Below, one piece after another: positions 44,784 to 56,300 of a stretch of DNA of 64,000 nucleotides; position 1 is the first letter of the stretch; each line of letters begins with the position of its first letter. The translations under genes were made by a program, and so were the position numbers. The notes beneath the pieces are model-generated. The model ran no database searches. It was not told where the DNA came from and worked only from the letters and a program-made list of their open reading frames with translations. The stretch comes from Calamus simplicifolius (lineage: Eukaryota > Streptophyta > Magnoliopsida > Arecales > Arecaceae), in assembly GCA_900491605.1 (NCBI GenBank), contig UESW01003827.1, forward strand, positions 1,581,549-1,645,548, written 5' to 3'.

Positions 44784-46968
44784 TCACGGCTCTGCCGGTG
44801 CGGGCTCATCATCAGAAGGGGCCAAGTCAGACAAACGCTCCAGCTCAACCTCCAGGGCCTGGGGGAAGTTCAGGTCCCTGGCCACCTTCTCCTTGCCATG
44901 CTGGAACCCGTCGAGGAATACAGCCGCCGAGGCTTCGGCCAGGTCGTCTGTGAAGCGCCCGGACGTCTTGTACTCCTCTATGAGCCCAGCGGCCCGGACC
45001 TTCTCTGCGGCAAGGGCTTCCGTTGCAACCCTTTCAGCCTCCCGGGCGCGGCTCACCTCCTCGGCTCACCTCCTCTTTGGACCGGCTGACCTCCTCCTTG
45101 CCGCTCGCGCCTCTTCTGTCGCCGCGCCCGCTCGATCTTCGGCCTCCTGGAGGGCTGAGGTTAGCTCAGAGATATGAATGTCCCTGGCCATTACGCATTC
45201 TCAGCCTCCATCATTTGGAGGAGCTGCGCGTGCACGGTTGGCTTCAATCTCCGCCCGGCTCTCGCGGCCTTACCTCGCTCGCCCAGGCGCTTCTGGCCGA
45301 CTCCAGCGCCTTCTCGGCCGCCTCCGCGCGGCGCCGAGCCTCCTCAACCTCCTTCTGCGTCTCCCGCAGAAGGACCTTCCCATCGCGCATTACCTCCCTG
45401 GCGGCCCTTAGGGAGTATGCAATCTGCGCGCGTAAGCTCCAGGTCAGCTGAAGGAAGGAATAAAAGGTAAAGGGCAAGAAGATCGCTTACCCTGACGACA
45501 GCAGCATAGGAGTCCTGAAAGAACGCGCTCGCTTTCTGGTGACTGAGGTCCTCCAGGATCTCAGGGACAAAGATCGGGCCCAGGACTCGCTCAGCCCAGC
45601 GACCGTCGTTCAGGGAGTCTCGGGGTGGCCCGGGCTCGCCCCCACCTCGCTCGTCGTTTCAGCTGTCCCCGGTTCGGTGCGTGGGCCACTCCTGGGCGAC
45701 CCCTCCGGGGGTGGACTCACGGGACCAGATGGTCCCTCACCCCAATCCCTGGTGGCATCCGGCGGGGTCGGTCCCCGGGAGCCGGGGGCTCTTCGTCAAT
45801 ATGGGCCCCTCCGTGGCCGGCTCCTCAACGGCGCTCCCGCGGTTGTCCCCCCCTGGTGGAGTGTCGGCTGTGAGGTCAACCTCCGGGACAGCCGGGACAT
45901 CTTGCGGAGCCGGGGGTGGGGAGACTTGAGCGGTGGGAGGCCCGAGCCATCGGACGCTTCGGGGCTGGGGCCTGCTGACCCCTGGATGGTCCTTCCCGGG
46001 CCCTCTTCTTGGAGGCAGCCCTCAGCAGTTTTGCCGCCGGTATCTTCATGGCTGCGTGGCATCAGTTGAGTTTTTTAATTAAAAAAAAAAAAAGAAGGAG
46101 AAGAGAGAAAGGGGGGGAGAAGCGAAATTTTTGGCTAAGGATGGAGAGGACTTACCCCGGTGGGAGATGAGCCCGCCGACTCCAGGTTATCCTCCGATAG
46201 CAATAGGGTGTATCGGGGGATCTCGGTGGCCAACAGCAGCCCCAACGCCTCCCGGTCCCCAGGGTGGATGGCGACGGCGTTCCCCCGGAGGTCGGGGTCT
46301 CCCCACTGGGGCCTGACTTGGTCAACATTCGCAAAAAAGAAACGGGATTTCCATCCCTTAATTGAAGAAGGAAGAAGGAGTTTAGGACCCGGTTGGGTCG
46401 GGGCTGGAACAGCCACCACCCTTTTGAGCCCGAAGGGTGTAGAAAGAACGAAAAAGGCTGATTCGGGGGGTAATGTTCAGGCATAGCAAAGGATGAAAGG
46501 CATAGATGACGCGATAGGAGTTTGGAACTAATTGAGAGGGGGTCAAGGAATAATAGTTAAGGAGGTTGACAAAAAAAGGACGAAAGGGTGGGCGGAGACC
46601 TGCCCTTAGGCAGATCTCATAGAGGGCCACCCGACCGGGTCGGGAGGAAATGACCCTGTCGTCGGGAGTTGGCAAGAAAAGCTCAACGTCCCGGGGGACT
46701 GATAACGGGCCCGGATTTTTTCCAAATCCAGCCGCGTCATCGTGGAGGCGTCCCCTCTGGGGACCCCTCCACCGTCGAGGAGGCGCCGGCCTCCGACCGG
46801 CGGCCCCTCGATGGGGCTCCACCGGTGGCCCGTCGCCGGGCCAGGGGACGTGGTCCTCTGAATCAGAGGACCACTCAATCGAAGGGGAAGGGCAGGAGAG
46901 GTACGATACCTCTCGGAAGGAGGACGATTCTCAGAACCGTCCTCCGAGGTCCAGGAAGGAGAACTCAT
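44784..46968 (-). pseudogene. antisense ORF of the Tat element (putative gypsy-type transposon domain)
   Basis: Reading on the strand opposite to gag-pol, ATG 46968 opens a Ser/Pro/Arg-rich N-terminus. After a shift near 46700 it continues in frame 46822-46382 with RVALYEICLRAGLRPPF and YYSLTPSQLVPNSYR. This resembles the plant 'putative gypsy type transposon' domain (Pfam PF04195, from memory). Frame 46419-46135 adds GWKSRFFFANVDQVRPQWG. A GGGGTAAGT donor (about 46150) and a CAG acceptor (about 46053) suggest an intron. Further frames at 45477-45244 and 45056-44784 are coiled-coil-like (Ala/Glu/Arg). Function unknown. Confidence 0.68.
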
Positions 46969-47476
46969 GAGCAGAGGGACAAGTCTAGGATGGGGGAAGA
47001 GCTGACCTGAAAAGGAGGAAACCAAACGCAGGCCCGCAGGTTGCAGGGGAGGTCGGAGCGTAGACGCGGAAGGAGACGATGACAAGAGAAGCGGTATGGC
47101 GTCAATTCAACTCCTCGCTTAGCTTTATCAGGTTTTCAAATCATCCCGCCACGTCTCGTCGGCCACATGGCCCCTTGCCATAGGCTGGCTTGCCTCGAGG
47201 GCGCCCGGCGCATGGTGCGGCACGCCCCGGCCAGTGGTGGGACCCCGCTGACGTCGCCGTAATGAAAGGTAATGATGATGCGGCTTTTCGCGCAAACTTC
47301 GAAGAGCCAGTTCCCTCTCTCGAGGTCGATCGTGGCGGGCACAGCGTACGGAGGGCCGCCTCCTTACATTCCCCAGGCCGTCCGCATAAAAGATGAGGAT
47401 GGGGATCAGCCACGTGGAGAACACCCCTTGCGCCTCAACGGTGGGACCCGCTTCGCCCCAGGGGTGAGGGGGCATC
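46969..47476 (+). other. 3' untranslated region and polypurine tract of the gypsy element
   Basis: No supported frame is present. GGGGTGAGGGGGCATC at 47461-47476 is the purine tract directly before the 3' LTR. The region upstream may hold the promoter and leader of the antisense ORF. Confidence 0.6.
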
Positions 47477-47526
47477 TGATATGACTGATCCCGCATCGTC
47501 AGGATAAAAGGTAATGGCGGCTAATG

Positions 47527-48672
47527 ACCCCGAGGCCCCACCGGTCTCGGGGTGCACTGGCATTACCCCACCCCCGGGACCCCTTCCGGTCTCGGGGTGG
47601 GGTCATCATCTCTTGACCCGAGACCCCCACCGGTCTCGGGGTGCATTGGCATTTCCCCACCCCCGGGACCCCTTCCGGTCTCGGGGTGGGGTCATCATCT
47701 CTTGACCCCGAGACCCCCACCGGTCTCGGGTGCATTGGCATTTCCCCACCCCCGGGACCCCTTCCGGTCTTGGGATGGGGTTATCATCTCTTGACCCGAG
47801 ACCCCCACCGGTCTCGGGGTGCATTGGCTTTTCCCACCCCCGGGACCCCTTCCGGTCTCGGGGTGGGGTCATCATCTCTTGACCCCGAGACCCCCCACCG
47901 GTCTCGGGGTGCATTGGCATTTCCCCACCCTCGGGACCCCTTTCGGTCTTGGGGTGGGGTCATCATCACTTGACCCCGAGACCCCCACCGGTCTCGGGGT
48001 GCATTGGCATTTCCCCACCCCCGGGACCCCCATCGGTCTCGGGGTGGGGTCATCATCTCTTGACCCCGAGACCCCCACCGGTCTCGGGGTGCATTAGCAT
48101 TTCCCCACCCCCGGGACCCTTCCGTCTTGGGGTGGGGTCATCATCTCTTGACCCCGAGACCCCCACCGGTCTCGGGGGCATTTCCCCACCCCTAGGACCC
48201 CTTCCGGTCTCGGGTGGGGTCATCATCTCTTGACCCCGAGACCCCCCACCGGTCTCGGGGTGCATTGGCATTTTCCCACCCCCGGGACCCCTTCTGGTCT
48301 CGGGGTGGGGTCATCATCTCTTGACCCCGAGACCCCCACCGGTCTCGGGTGCACTGGCATTCCCCACCCCCGGGACCCCTTCCAGTCTTGGGGTGGGGTC
48401 ATCATCTCTTGATCCCGAGACCCCCACCGGTCTCGGGGTGCACTGGCATTTTCCCACCCCCGGGACCCCTTTCGGTCTCGGGTGGGTCATCATCTCTTGA
48501 CCCCGAGACCCCCACCGGTCTCGGGGTGCACTGGCATTTCCCCACCCCCGGGACCCCTTCCGGTCTCGGGGTGGGGTCATCATTTCTTGGCCCCGAGACC
48601 CCCCACCGGTCTCGGGGTGCACCGGCATCTCCCCATCCCCAGGACCCCTTCTGGTCTCAGGGTGGGGTCATC
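47527..48672. repeat. 90-bp minisatellite in U3 of the 3' LTR
   Basis: About 12-13 units with the same alternating ACCCCGAGACC/GGTCTCGGGGT motifs as the 5' LTR array. Total length (about 1146 bp) matches the 5' array once the copia insertion is removed. Confidence 0.94.
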
Positions 48673-49022
48673 AACAATTGGCATGAAGTTCAACCGTTGA
48701 AAGAAATGACGACTTCAGGCCATACAACGCACCCACGTGACCCCCAGTACGCCCGTAATTGCCCCCGTTACGGAGGCCATACCTCATAACGGCGTATGAT
48801 GCATTGCATGTCCCTGTGCATGGCCATGCCTCACTACGGCGTACGATTCGCTACCGCTTGCAACTGTGCTTGGTCATATCATCCGACGGCGCGCACTGAA
48901 TGCCTTCGCGGCTGTTGGACACGTATGGCACCACGTCGGCAAGCGGTACGGGATGTCTCGGCATGCGCAGCGATGGTACAACGGTGATCTTCCGAGACAG
49001 TGAGATAGGATATTCGGACAGG

Positions 49023-49030
49023 TATAAAAG
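49023..49030 (+). promoter_or_regulatory. TATA box of the gypsy 3' LTR
   Basis: TATAAAAG, the counterpart of 37554-37561. Confidence 0.7.
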
Positions 49031-49273
49031 CACATGCTCGTACTGTAAGTAGGGATCTGAACTCTGGTTTTCTGAGCTTTCTTCCTCCCAGCAAAACCCT
49101 AACCGCCTCAGTTCTCTTCCACTGAGCGGTTCTTTGTCTGAGCCCAAGTGACTGACTTGATCGTCGGAGGGTCCCTACCGGTATCACCGGTCTCCAGGGA
49201 CTTTCTTGCAGGACTCCGAGGAGAAGGACGTCCGTCTTTCCCAACGTTTGAGGAAGGTGACTTGGAGTCATCA

Positions 49274-49278
49274 CAGCT
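49274..49278. repeat. target-site duplication of the gypsy element, right
   Basis: CAGCT, same as 30318-30322; host DNA resumes. Confidence 0.85.
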
Positions 49279-49593
49279 GATTGCTTACTCATCCCAAGCT
49301 TAAAATTAGAGAAAAAAAGAGGATAGGTTCCAATTCAACCATCAAATATATTGAATGAAAATTGGTAACTAGCAAGCATGAGATAGAACTTAGATATGAT
49401 GCACTGTGTGCATGCCATACGATTTCACCCTTATATCATCTTAGCTTCTATATAAACAATGAGCGATGACAAAGAAATTCCGATCCAAGTCCGAGCCCAA
49501 TTTATGCTTAATTATGAAGTTTGAATCAGATCCAATTGCTAGACTCTTTGATTGGTTGAGTATTTATTTAGATTTACTTTATATAAAATTAGA
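49279..49593. other. intergenic DNA, no gene recognised
   Basis: AT-rich, no frame with a domain. Confidence 0.5.
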
Positions 49594-49607
49594 ACCATGT
49601 ATTTATT

Positions 49608-50484
49608 TATTTATTTATTTTTTTGGTACAAACTGGCGATCACACCGATCTAGGATGAGTCAAGCCCGAAATATCGGAGTACAAAATTTGAGAAAGCATC
49701 ACCGGGCATGAGTCACCCGAAACCCAATACCAAGCCCAGAGTGATGGGCGACCCGGGAAGCTACCCAGTCAGCCGCTGAGTTAGCTTCCCAGAAAATATG
49801 CCGAATCCGAACCGTATCGACCTGACGAAGCATAGATCGAATGTCGCTAATCAGAGGGTTGGTAGAACGGGGAACGCCAAGATCCTGAAGGAGCCATCAA
49901 ACAACCGTAATGGAGTCCCCCTTAATGATGAGCCTACGAATGCCCAGGCTGCGAACAGCAAAACAGATACCAGCCTAAGCTGCATGTAGCTCAGCAGACG
50001 GCATAGAAAGATCCAGAAGACTGAAGCCACCAGTCGCCAACATCAAGCCATCAGAACGATGGATAATAAAAGCTGAACCCGTCAGGCGCCCTTGAACACT
50101 GCCATCAAAATTGACTTTGGCAAACCCTAGTGGAGGGGGTTCCCAGGAGATGAAGACCGTACCCCGGTTCGCTGCAGAGGCAGCATGAGAATCCTAGAAG
50201 CTAGGGCTGTCAGAGTCTATGGCTGACTGATGGCGAGTGTACTCAACAGAAAGGGACATAGTTGTCCTAATAATCCGATGAGGAGGGTCAATAACTACAG
50301 TAAAGATGTGCCTGTTCCGAGATAGCCAAACCTGATAGGCCAAATAGGCAGCTGTAATACTCCCCCTACCAGCATCCTTCCTCATCTCCTGCCGCAGCAT
50401 AATCATAAAGGAAGTACGAGACATACACTACTCACAGGCGAAGAGCAATAACCCGCGATTGCCAAGCCAATCTTGCTCTAGAGC
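49608..50484 (-). mobile_element. 5'-truncated L1-type LINE fragment (RNase H end)
   Basis: The minus-strand A-tail is the T-rich run around 49608-49623. ACCATGTATTTATT flanks both ends (49594-49607 and 50485-50498). Minus-strand frame 50424-50194 (LAYQVWLSRNRHIF) and the following sequence encode the region before and in RNase H, matching 19180-19870 of the full LINE. Several stops are present. Confidence 0.83.
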
Positions 50485-50498
50485 ACCATGTATTTATT

Positions 50499-50814
50499 AT
50501 CTAAGCAAACAACCAATTTATATATGCTTTAATTTAATAAAAGTAAATAACATATATAGATATATCTAAGCAAATGAGAAAATAGATTTATGAAATAAAT
50601 TGTTAAAAGTAGACCTAAATCGAGTGGGCTCAGTGTTTCGGTCTAAATGAACTAATTTGAATCAGTCCAATGGATTTTAGGCTGGGCTCAAACCTGAGCT
50701 TGGATAGGGCTTAAGTCCAAGTTTGGTAAAAAATTTTGATCTCAGCTTGATTTAAATTTTTTAAAAAAGATAGATTGAACTTTGAGCAAGGATTTAATGT
50801 AATCCATAATTTGG
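50499..50814. other. intergenic DNA, no gene recognised
   Basis: AT-rich; 50610-50730 holds GGGCTC/GAGCTTGG words resembling 21490-21670. Confidence 0.45.
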
Positions 50815-51293
50815 TCCAGCTAGCTCGGGTGAGACCATCCGACGACCAGTAGAGGTGTGCGAGGTTGGTGAGCGATCTAATCAGTAGAGATCGAGGTGTG
50901 CGAAGGTCTAAGTCAGGCGAACTTAGTCGTTGGCGGAACATGGACCGAGACGCACAGGCGATGCACGCACGGGTGCGAGGCATCCAAGATCAGTTCTTAT
51001 CGAGTGAGGTTGGATGAGCACTTTATGTGATCTTTGTAAAGAACAGAGAGGAGTGCGTGTGGCCTTTGGGCAACATCATTGTATCCAAATTACTTAATGA
51101 GAAGTTCTTTGGTTGGAAGATTGTGCTTTCCGTATATCGTCGTGTTTGTTAGGACCTGTCTTTGGGATTTTATTTTATTGTTTTAAGGTATAGACTAGTT
51201 AGAGGAAGGAATCTTTTAACGCCATCATCGATAGATGCAAGGACTTGATGCACAAAGGAGCATTTGCGCATGCCGATCGAAAGCCCGATGACA
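50815..51293 (+). repeat. U5 half of a gypsy LTR related to 11503-12850
   Basis: It matches about 12360-12850 in the same orientation (CTAAGTCAGGCG, GAGTGAGGTTGG, AACGCCATCA, GCATGCCGAT, AAGCCCG) and ends GATGACA. No PBS follows, so it was a 3' LTR end or a solo LTR, and its U3 half is missing. Confidence 0.72.
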
Positions 51294-53149
51294 AAAGATA
51301 TATACCATGCATGCATCGTCTAATGAAGGTGATAAAAAATTTTATCATCGAATGCGGTGTAGCTTATGTGCATCAGCTCGATGAGTGCATGTATATAAAG
51401 AACAAAATAAATTTTTTATTCTAATATTTATATAAAAATGTATTATATGCTAATTATCACATTCAGTGCACTAAGATTTTTAATGGAGATGAACAAAACG
51501 TACCCAACTTGACATCTTGGATGGAGACCGGACCAACTTGGGCTGAAGCCGCCGAAAACCGTGCTGGATTCTAGTTGGCTCCGTTGCCCGTTTCGGAAAC
51601 CATGAATCTTTCTCTCTTTTTTTTGCCCTTTATTGGGGTGGCTTGGAGTTGGAGATTGCCAGCCTTCTTAGATGCGCGGCAGATTCCATGCCTAAAGAAC
51701 GAAACAAAAAAAATGTTATCCCGGGAGCCCTTTTTCAAACCGGGAGGACGGTGTTTAAAAAAAAATATTATTTTAAAAAATGGTATCTTTAAAAATAATA
51801 TTAAAAAATAATATTTTTTTAAAAAATACCATTTAGAAATGACGCTATTAAATATCACTTAAAATGATTTTTTTTAACATGCAAAAAAAATTCTTCCCAT
51901 TCCATTCACGTCAATAACAACATCGGTTTAAAAAAAAAGGACTCGTTATCCCGGCTCAAGAATATCGAGCTCTCGTGGAGCTAGGGGGGTAACTTGGGTC
52001 GGGTTCAACTCAAATCCGATCCGCGAAACTCGATTTGCAGCAATACTCAAACTCTAGTTTGCTTAACCCGAACCCAAAGGATCCGGATTGAACCCGGACC
52101 GATTTACAATTTGGGCCAGGTTAGGATTGCAGTTAAATCGAACCCGAAAAACCCAAACCCGCAAAGTCACAATCAGCAGGCCCACTGGTGTTGTGGAAGT
52201 GATGATTTATCCTTGTTTGTTAGGTTTAAAGTATGTAGAGCTGACAATAGTTTTATGGAAGTGATGATTCTTAGTATGAATATTCCACCTGAACCTTCAT
52301 TACCTTTTAAATGAGCAATATACCTTTAACCATTACATTTTATCATGTAATATTGGTGGGCCAAACTAGTATCTTTATTTTTTTTTAATATCTTCTTTGA
52401 GACATTTATAACTTCTAATATGAAGTTTGTCAAAATTTTATGAAAGCATCTGGGAAGAGGTGATGAGCAGAAAACTAAAACATCTAGGAAAGGGGTGACG
52501 AGTAAAAAATCAAAGAGCTTTGGATGGCGAATGCAGTCTCGCTACTTAGAAAAGATTTCTCATACCAGACTTATGTGGTATTCTAACCAGCTCTTTATAT
52601 CGTCTCAATATTTTCTGCTTTCGAAGGATAAAGGTGACTTCATCAATGCATATTGTGGCTATTGAAATGTTATGTAACATTTGGATTACTTTGGATATGT
52701 TTTGGTTTAAGAATGTAATTTTTTTTGTTTAGTCTTATATAAAAGATGTATATTTTTAGACATGTAATTTGAAATGTGAAGCTTGTTTGTACAATGTAAA
52801 GCTTATTTGTTTCAAACTTTAGCTTATTTGTGCAATGTTAAGCTTGTTTGTTTCATATTATCTTTTTTTTTTTTTTATCAACTTGAATTCCAACTTAACA
52901 CTTAATCCGAATCCAATTTTTAAAAATATAATTAAAATTAATATTAATATTTTATAAATAAATTAAAATTAAAATTTAGAAAAACTTAAGTTTCATGAGC
53001 CCAGCTGGGCCTACGTGGAGCTCGCTAACGCGGGCAAGCACAAGCCTCGTGGAGCTAGTTGAGACGGGCAAGCAACAAGCCACGGGCATGCGGTGGCCGT
53101 TGAACGCGCTCCCTCCCTGTCTGTCGTTTTGCGGACGTAAGCAGGTTCG
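51294..53149. other. intergenic DNA upstream of the ABC1K gene
   Basis: No gene is supported. It contains AT-rich runs (51750-51840), AACCCGAACC/CGGGTT-rich DNA (52000-52170) and repeated AAGCTTGTTTGT words (52780-52860). The last 250 bp would include the gene promoter; no clear TATA box could be assigned. Confidence 0.45.
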
Positions 53150-53391
53150 AGACCTCACGGTCTTCCTTCCCTCACTTCACACACTACAATTTCTCTCCCT
53201 TTTTTTTTTTTTTTCTCCTCCAAGAATCGCTCGTTTCCCCATTGCCTCACGTCTTTCATACATACACCGCTCCCATCTCCCTTTCCGCTAGTCTGTCGAT
53301 ATTTTTTCTGAGTTAGATTTGTTTTCCTTTCGCTGTGGGAAGGAAGGACGAAGGAAGGGAGGCAGAAGATTCGCCTCTCAGGGGTGCGCAG
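53150..53391 (+). other. untranslated first exon of the ABC1K gene (start approximate)
   Basis: A C/T-rich leader, typical of plant 5' UTRs, ends at GCGCAG|GTGAGTGC, a strong splice donor (GT at 53392-53393). The matching acceptor is TTGCAG at 56989-56994, 30 bp before the first ATG. The transcription start is not visible; 53150 is a guess from base composition. Confidence 0.5.
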
Positions 53392-56300
53392 GTGAGTGCA
53401 TCGCTCCCTCTTTTGACGGGAAAATGGAGAAGTCAGGGACTTTCCCATGATTTTATTAAAAGAGATTCAATATATGAAGGCATTGCTAAAGTAAATTAGA
53501 AAAGAAGAGGATTTTAAATTTTTTGTCTTTTACTCCCTTTGTTTCTTGATGCCTTATTTCTTGATGTCATGGATCGTGTTATGGGCGAGCAGAATCGAAG
53601 AATTTCGGCTTGTGGGATCGTAAGCAAGCATGATGAAAGATCGGTTCTTTTTCTTTGTTTGTTTTCTTGGGACGTTGGATTGATTCGGATTGAAATAGTT
53701 TGCGCTGGCCGGTTATGTTTCGATTTGGGTTTTTTTGTTTGGGGTTGAGGGTTTTACTAATTGTTCTTCCTGCTTATTATAAATGGGATGGTTGGATGTT
53801 TAATAATGAATTTGCTCCTTTCTGTGCTACGTATTACATAGCGTAGGATCGATCATTCATTGATATATACGACAGTGTCCTGGTGTTTTGATCTAAGCGT
53901 TTTTCTTTTTTATTTCCTGCCTCTGTCTCTTCGTTTCTTGATGTCAAGGGTTGTGATTCGAGGGAGAAAAATTGAATGCTTTTGGTTTGGAGGTATCGTA
54001 CACATTACAAAGATCAGTTCTTTTCTTTTCTTTCTTTACTTTCTCTGTTGGTTTGCAAAGACTTTAAAGAGCTCTGCAACCATCGTAGTTATCAGATTTG
54101 CTGTATTCTTGTGGGTTTACTGGTTGAGGTTGGACGTGAGTTTTGATTTTTGTTGATAAAATTAGCTTAAACGCATGGGTGGTGTCCAGTGCCACCTGTC
54201 TTCCATCTGAAATGGGACTTGTCTGTTGAGAGGCCTTTATGTATTGCGAATGGAAACAGTTTGGTGTTTAGGCTGAATTTTGGCCGCCTTTGTGTGGAAC
54301 TTAGTAGTGTTTCTGACAAGTTATTGCTTCATGTGCTTTGAATTGTCATAAAGGTTATCAAGTTAAATAATTCAGCTTTCAGGACCCCCTGGATAACTGA
54401 TTCGAACTGTTTTCAAATTCTCCGCCTTTGTTTTCCCTGTCTTGATTTATTGATTTCATGGTATGGTTTGTGTCTTCTGTGAGAAGGATCAAAGGCTTTC
54501 TGTTTCAGAGATTGTGGACACTATAAAAATTAGTCCTTTTCTTCCCCTTTCCATATTTTACTTTCTCAAGAATTCCTACAAATTATAATAAAAGATGGAT
54601 TCCTTTTCACCTCCTCCTCCTCTTCTTCCCCCTTTTCTTTTTCTATTTTGTGATGCTAGATTGATACAGATCGAAATAGTTTTTGTTAGCCAGTTAGATT
54701 TTCTATATTCAAGGTTTTTTCCAGTGTTTATGATTTTGCAGATCAAAATAAAGTTTTGGTTGTCAGGGTGTCATAAGATGTCTTCTATTTATCATTCTTG
54801 TTCCTATTTTATTGAAACTGGGAGATGGTTTGGCTGGTAATCATAAGTTAGAACCAACCTTGGATTTGATAGCAAGTGGCTATAATGAGTTAGTCCTTCC
54901 TGTGATATGCATTATGTAATCTGGGATTGTACAACGATATGGGGAGATTGTAAATAATATTAAGAAAAAGAATTTAGCTTCCTAGAGGTTAGAGGTGATT
55001 GGATTGAAGCATTCTTATCTTTTTTCCTTCCCCCCTTTGTTTATCCATTTCTTTGTTTCTTGGTGGTGTCATGATTTGTGATTTGAGCGAGAAGATTGAA
55101 TGATTTTGATTTGGCGAAATCATACACGTTATAAAAATCTGTTCTTTACTTTCTTTCTCTTTCTATCTCATGTTGTTGGACCGATGCAAATCAGAATAGC
55201 TCTGTCTAGCCTGATTTTATCTATTTTATTTATTTTTATGTGTGGTGGTGGTGGGGTTGGGATTTTTTTTTTGGCAGGGCAGTGGTGGGGGGGTGGGGTG
55301 GGGGGAGTGTTGGTTAGGGTTTTATGATTAAAAGAATATTTCAATTTTTATGATGCAATAAGCTTATCTGGAATGAATGGTGTCCAATTGATCTGCTAAG
55401 AAACCTTCTATGGTTCAATCTTCTTGTTATCTATTGGAACTGGAAATGGTTTGATGTTTTGATGTACATTGCTAAATGGTTTGATGTTTTAATTTACATT
55501 GCCATGTTTAGTCACTGCTTATGCTGCACTATCATGTTACAAAAGATTGTTCATTTGGTATGTAATAATAGCATTTTCTTTGGAGAGATCATGCATTTTA
55601 TCAAGACAAAGAATTGGGTTATTGGAGCTTGCAGGTGATTAAATGAAACATTTTTATCTTTCTCTGCCTTTGTTTCTTTGTTCCTTCATTTCTTGAAGGG
55701 ATGATTCATGTCTTGGGTGGGAAAGATTGGAGAATTTCTGTTTGAAAAGAGAGATATCATGAACTTATGGAGATTCATTCTTTTTTTTTTTTTTTTCTTT
55801 CTTTTTGGTCAAGATATTAAACCAAACTATACGAAGGGCTAGGACGTAGAGCAGAGCGAAGGAAGCAAATTTATGTAGCCGACCTCATGTAGTTGGGAAA
55901 AGGCTTAGTTGAGTTGAGTCTTTTTGGTCATGATATTGGATTGATAGCGATTGAAAAAGCTTTCATTAGAGAGTTAGTCATCCTAAATCAAGGTTTTCTT
56001 GGACTCTGGATTTTGAGGATTGGAAACAAATTTTGATTTTGATTGATACAATTAACTTAACTGGAATGAGCAGTGTCCAATTGGAAAGGCCTCCTTAGAG
56101 TTCTTCTATGGCTTGTTCTTTTTCCTATTTGTTGACCTGATGTTCAATATTGCAATTAGTGGCAGCCTTGCGTTGGAATATATAATGGCTATTACGAGTT
56201 ACTGTTTCCTGTACTTGGTATCATGTAATAGAAGTATGTTCGTTTGATATGGAATAATGCCACATGTTCTGGAGATATTTTGAATATTACAATTTACTTT

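Larger units (their letters stand above)
30323..49273 (+). mobile_element. complete Ty3/gypsy element, Tat lineage, with a nested copia element
   Basis: The two LTRs start TGATATGACTGAT and end GTCATCA, flanked by CAGCT on both sides. The order is 5' LTR, PBS (37806), gag, protease, RT-RNase H, integrase, 97-bp tandem array, antisense ORF, polypurine tract and 3' LTR. The archaeal-type RNase H before integrase, the large size and the antisense ORF fit the Tat group (Retand/RIRE2-like). Without the 5669-bp nested element and its duplication the element is about 13.3 kb. Coding frames are broken in several places. Confidence 0.93.
47477..49273 (+). repeat. 3' LTR of the gypsy element (1797 bp)
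   Basis: It starts TGATATGACTGAT after the purine tract and ends GAGTCATCA before CAGCT. U3 holds a 90-bp minisatellite; TATAAAAG lies at 49023. Confidence 0.94.

Noticed and set aside
47499..48789. Further Pro/Gly-rich frames on both strands
   Set aside because: The same minisatellite in the 3' LTR.
51755..51835. AT-rich hairpin in the ATTATTTT/AAAATAAT-rich stretch
   Set aside because: On checking the base order, the two halves are not true inverted repeats over a useful length; low complexity explains the impression.
53860..54156. 98-codon hydrophobic frame (and 54595-54840, 55100-55327) as small membrane proteins
   Set aside because: They lie in the T-rich repeated part of the 5'UTR intron; hydrophobicity follows from TTT/CTT-rich codons and there is no conservation between repeat units.
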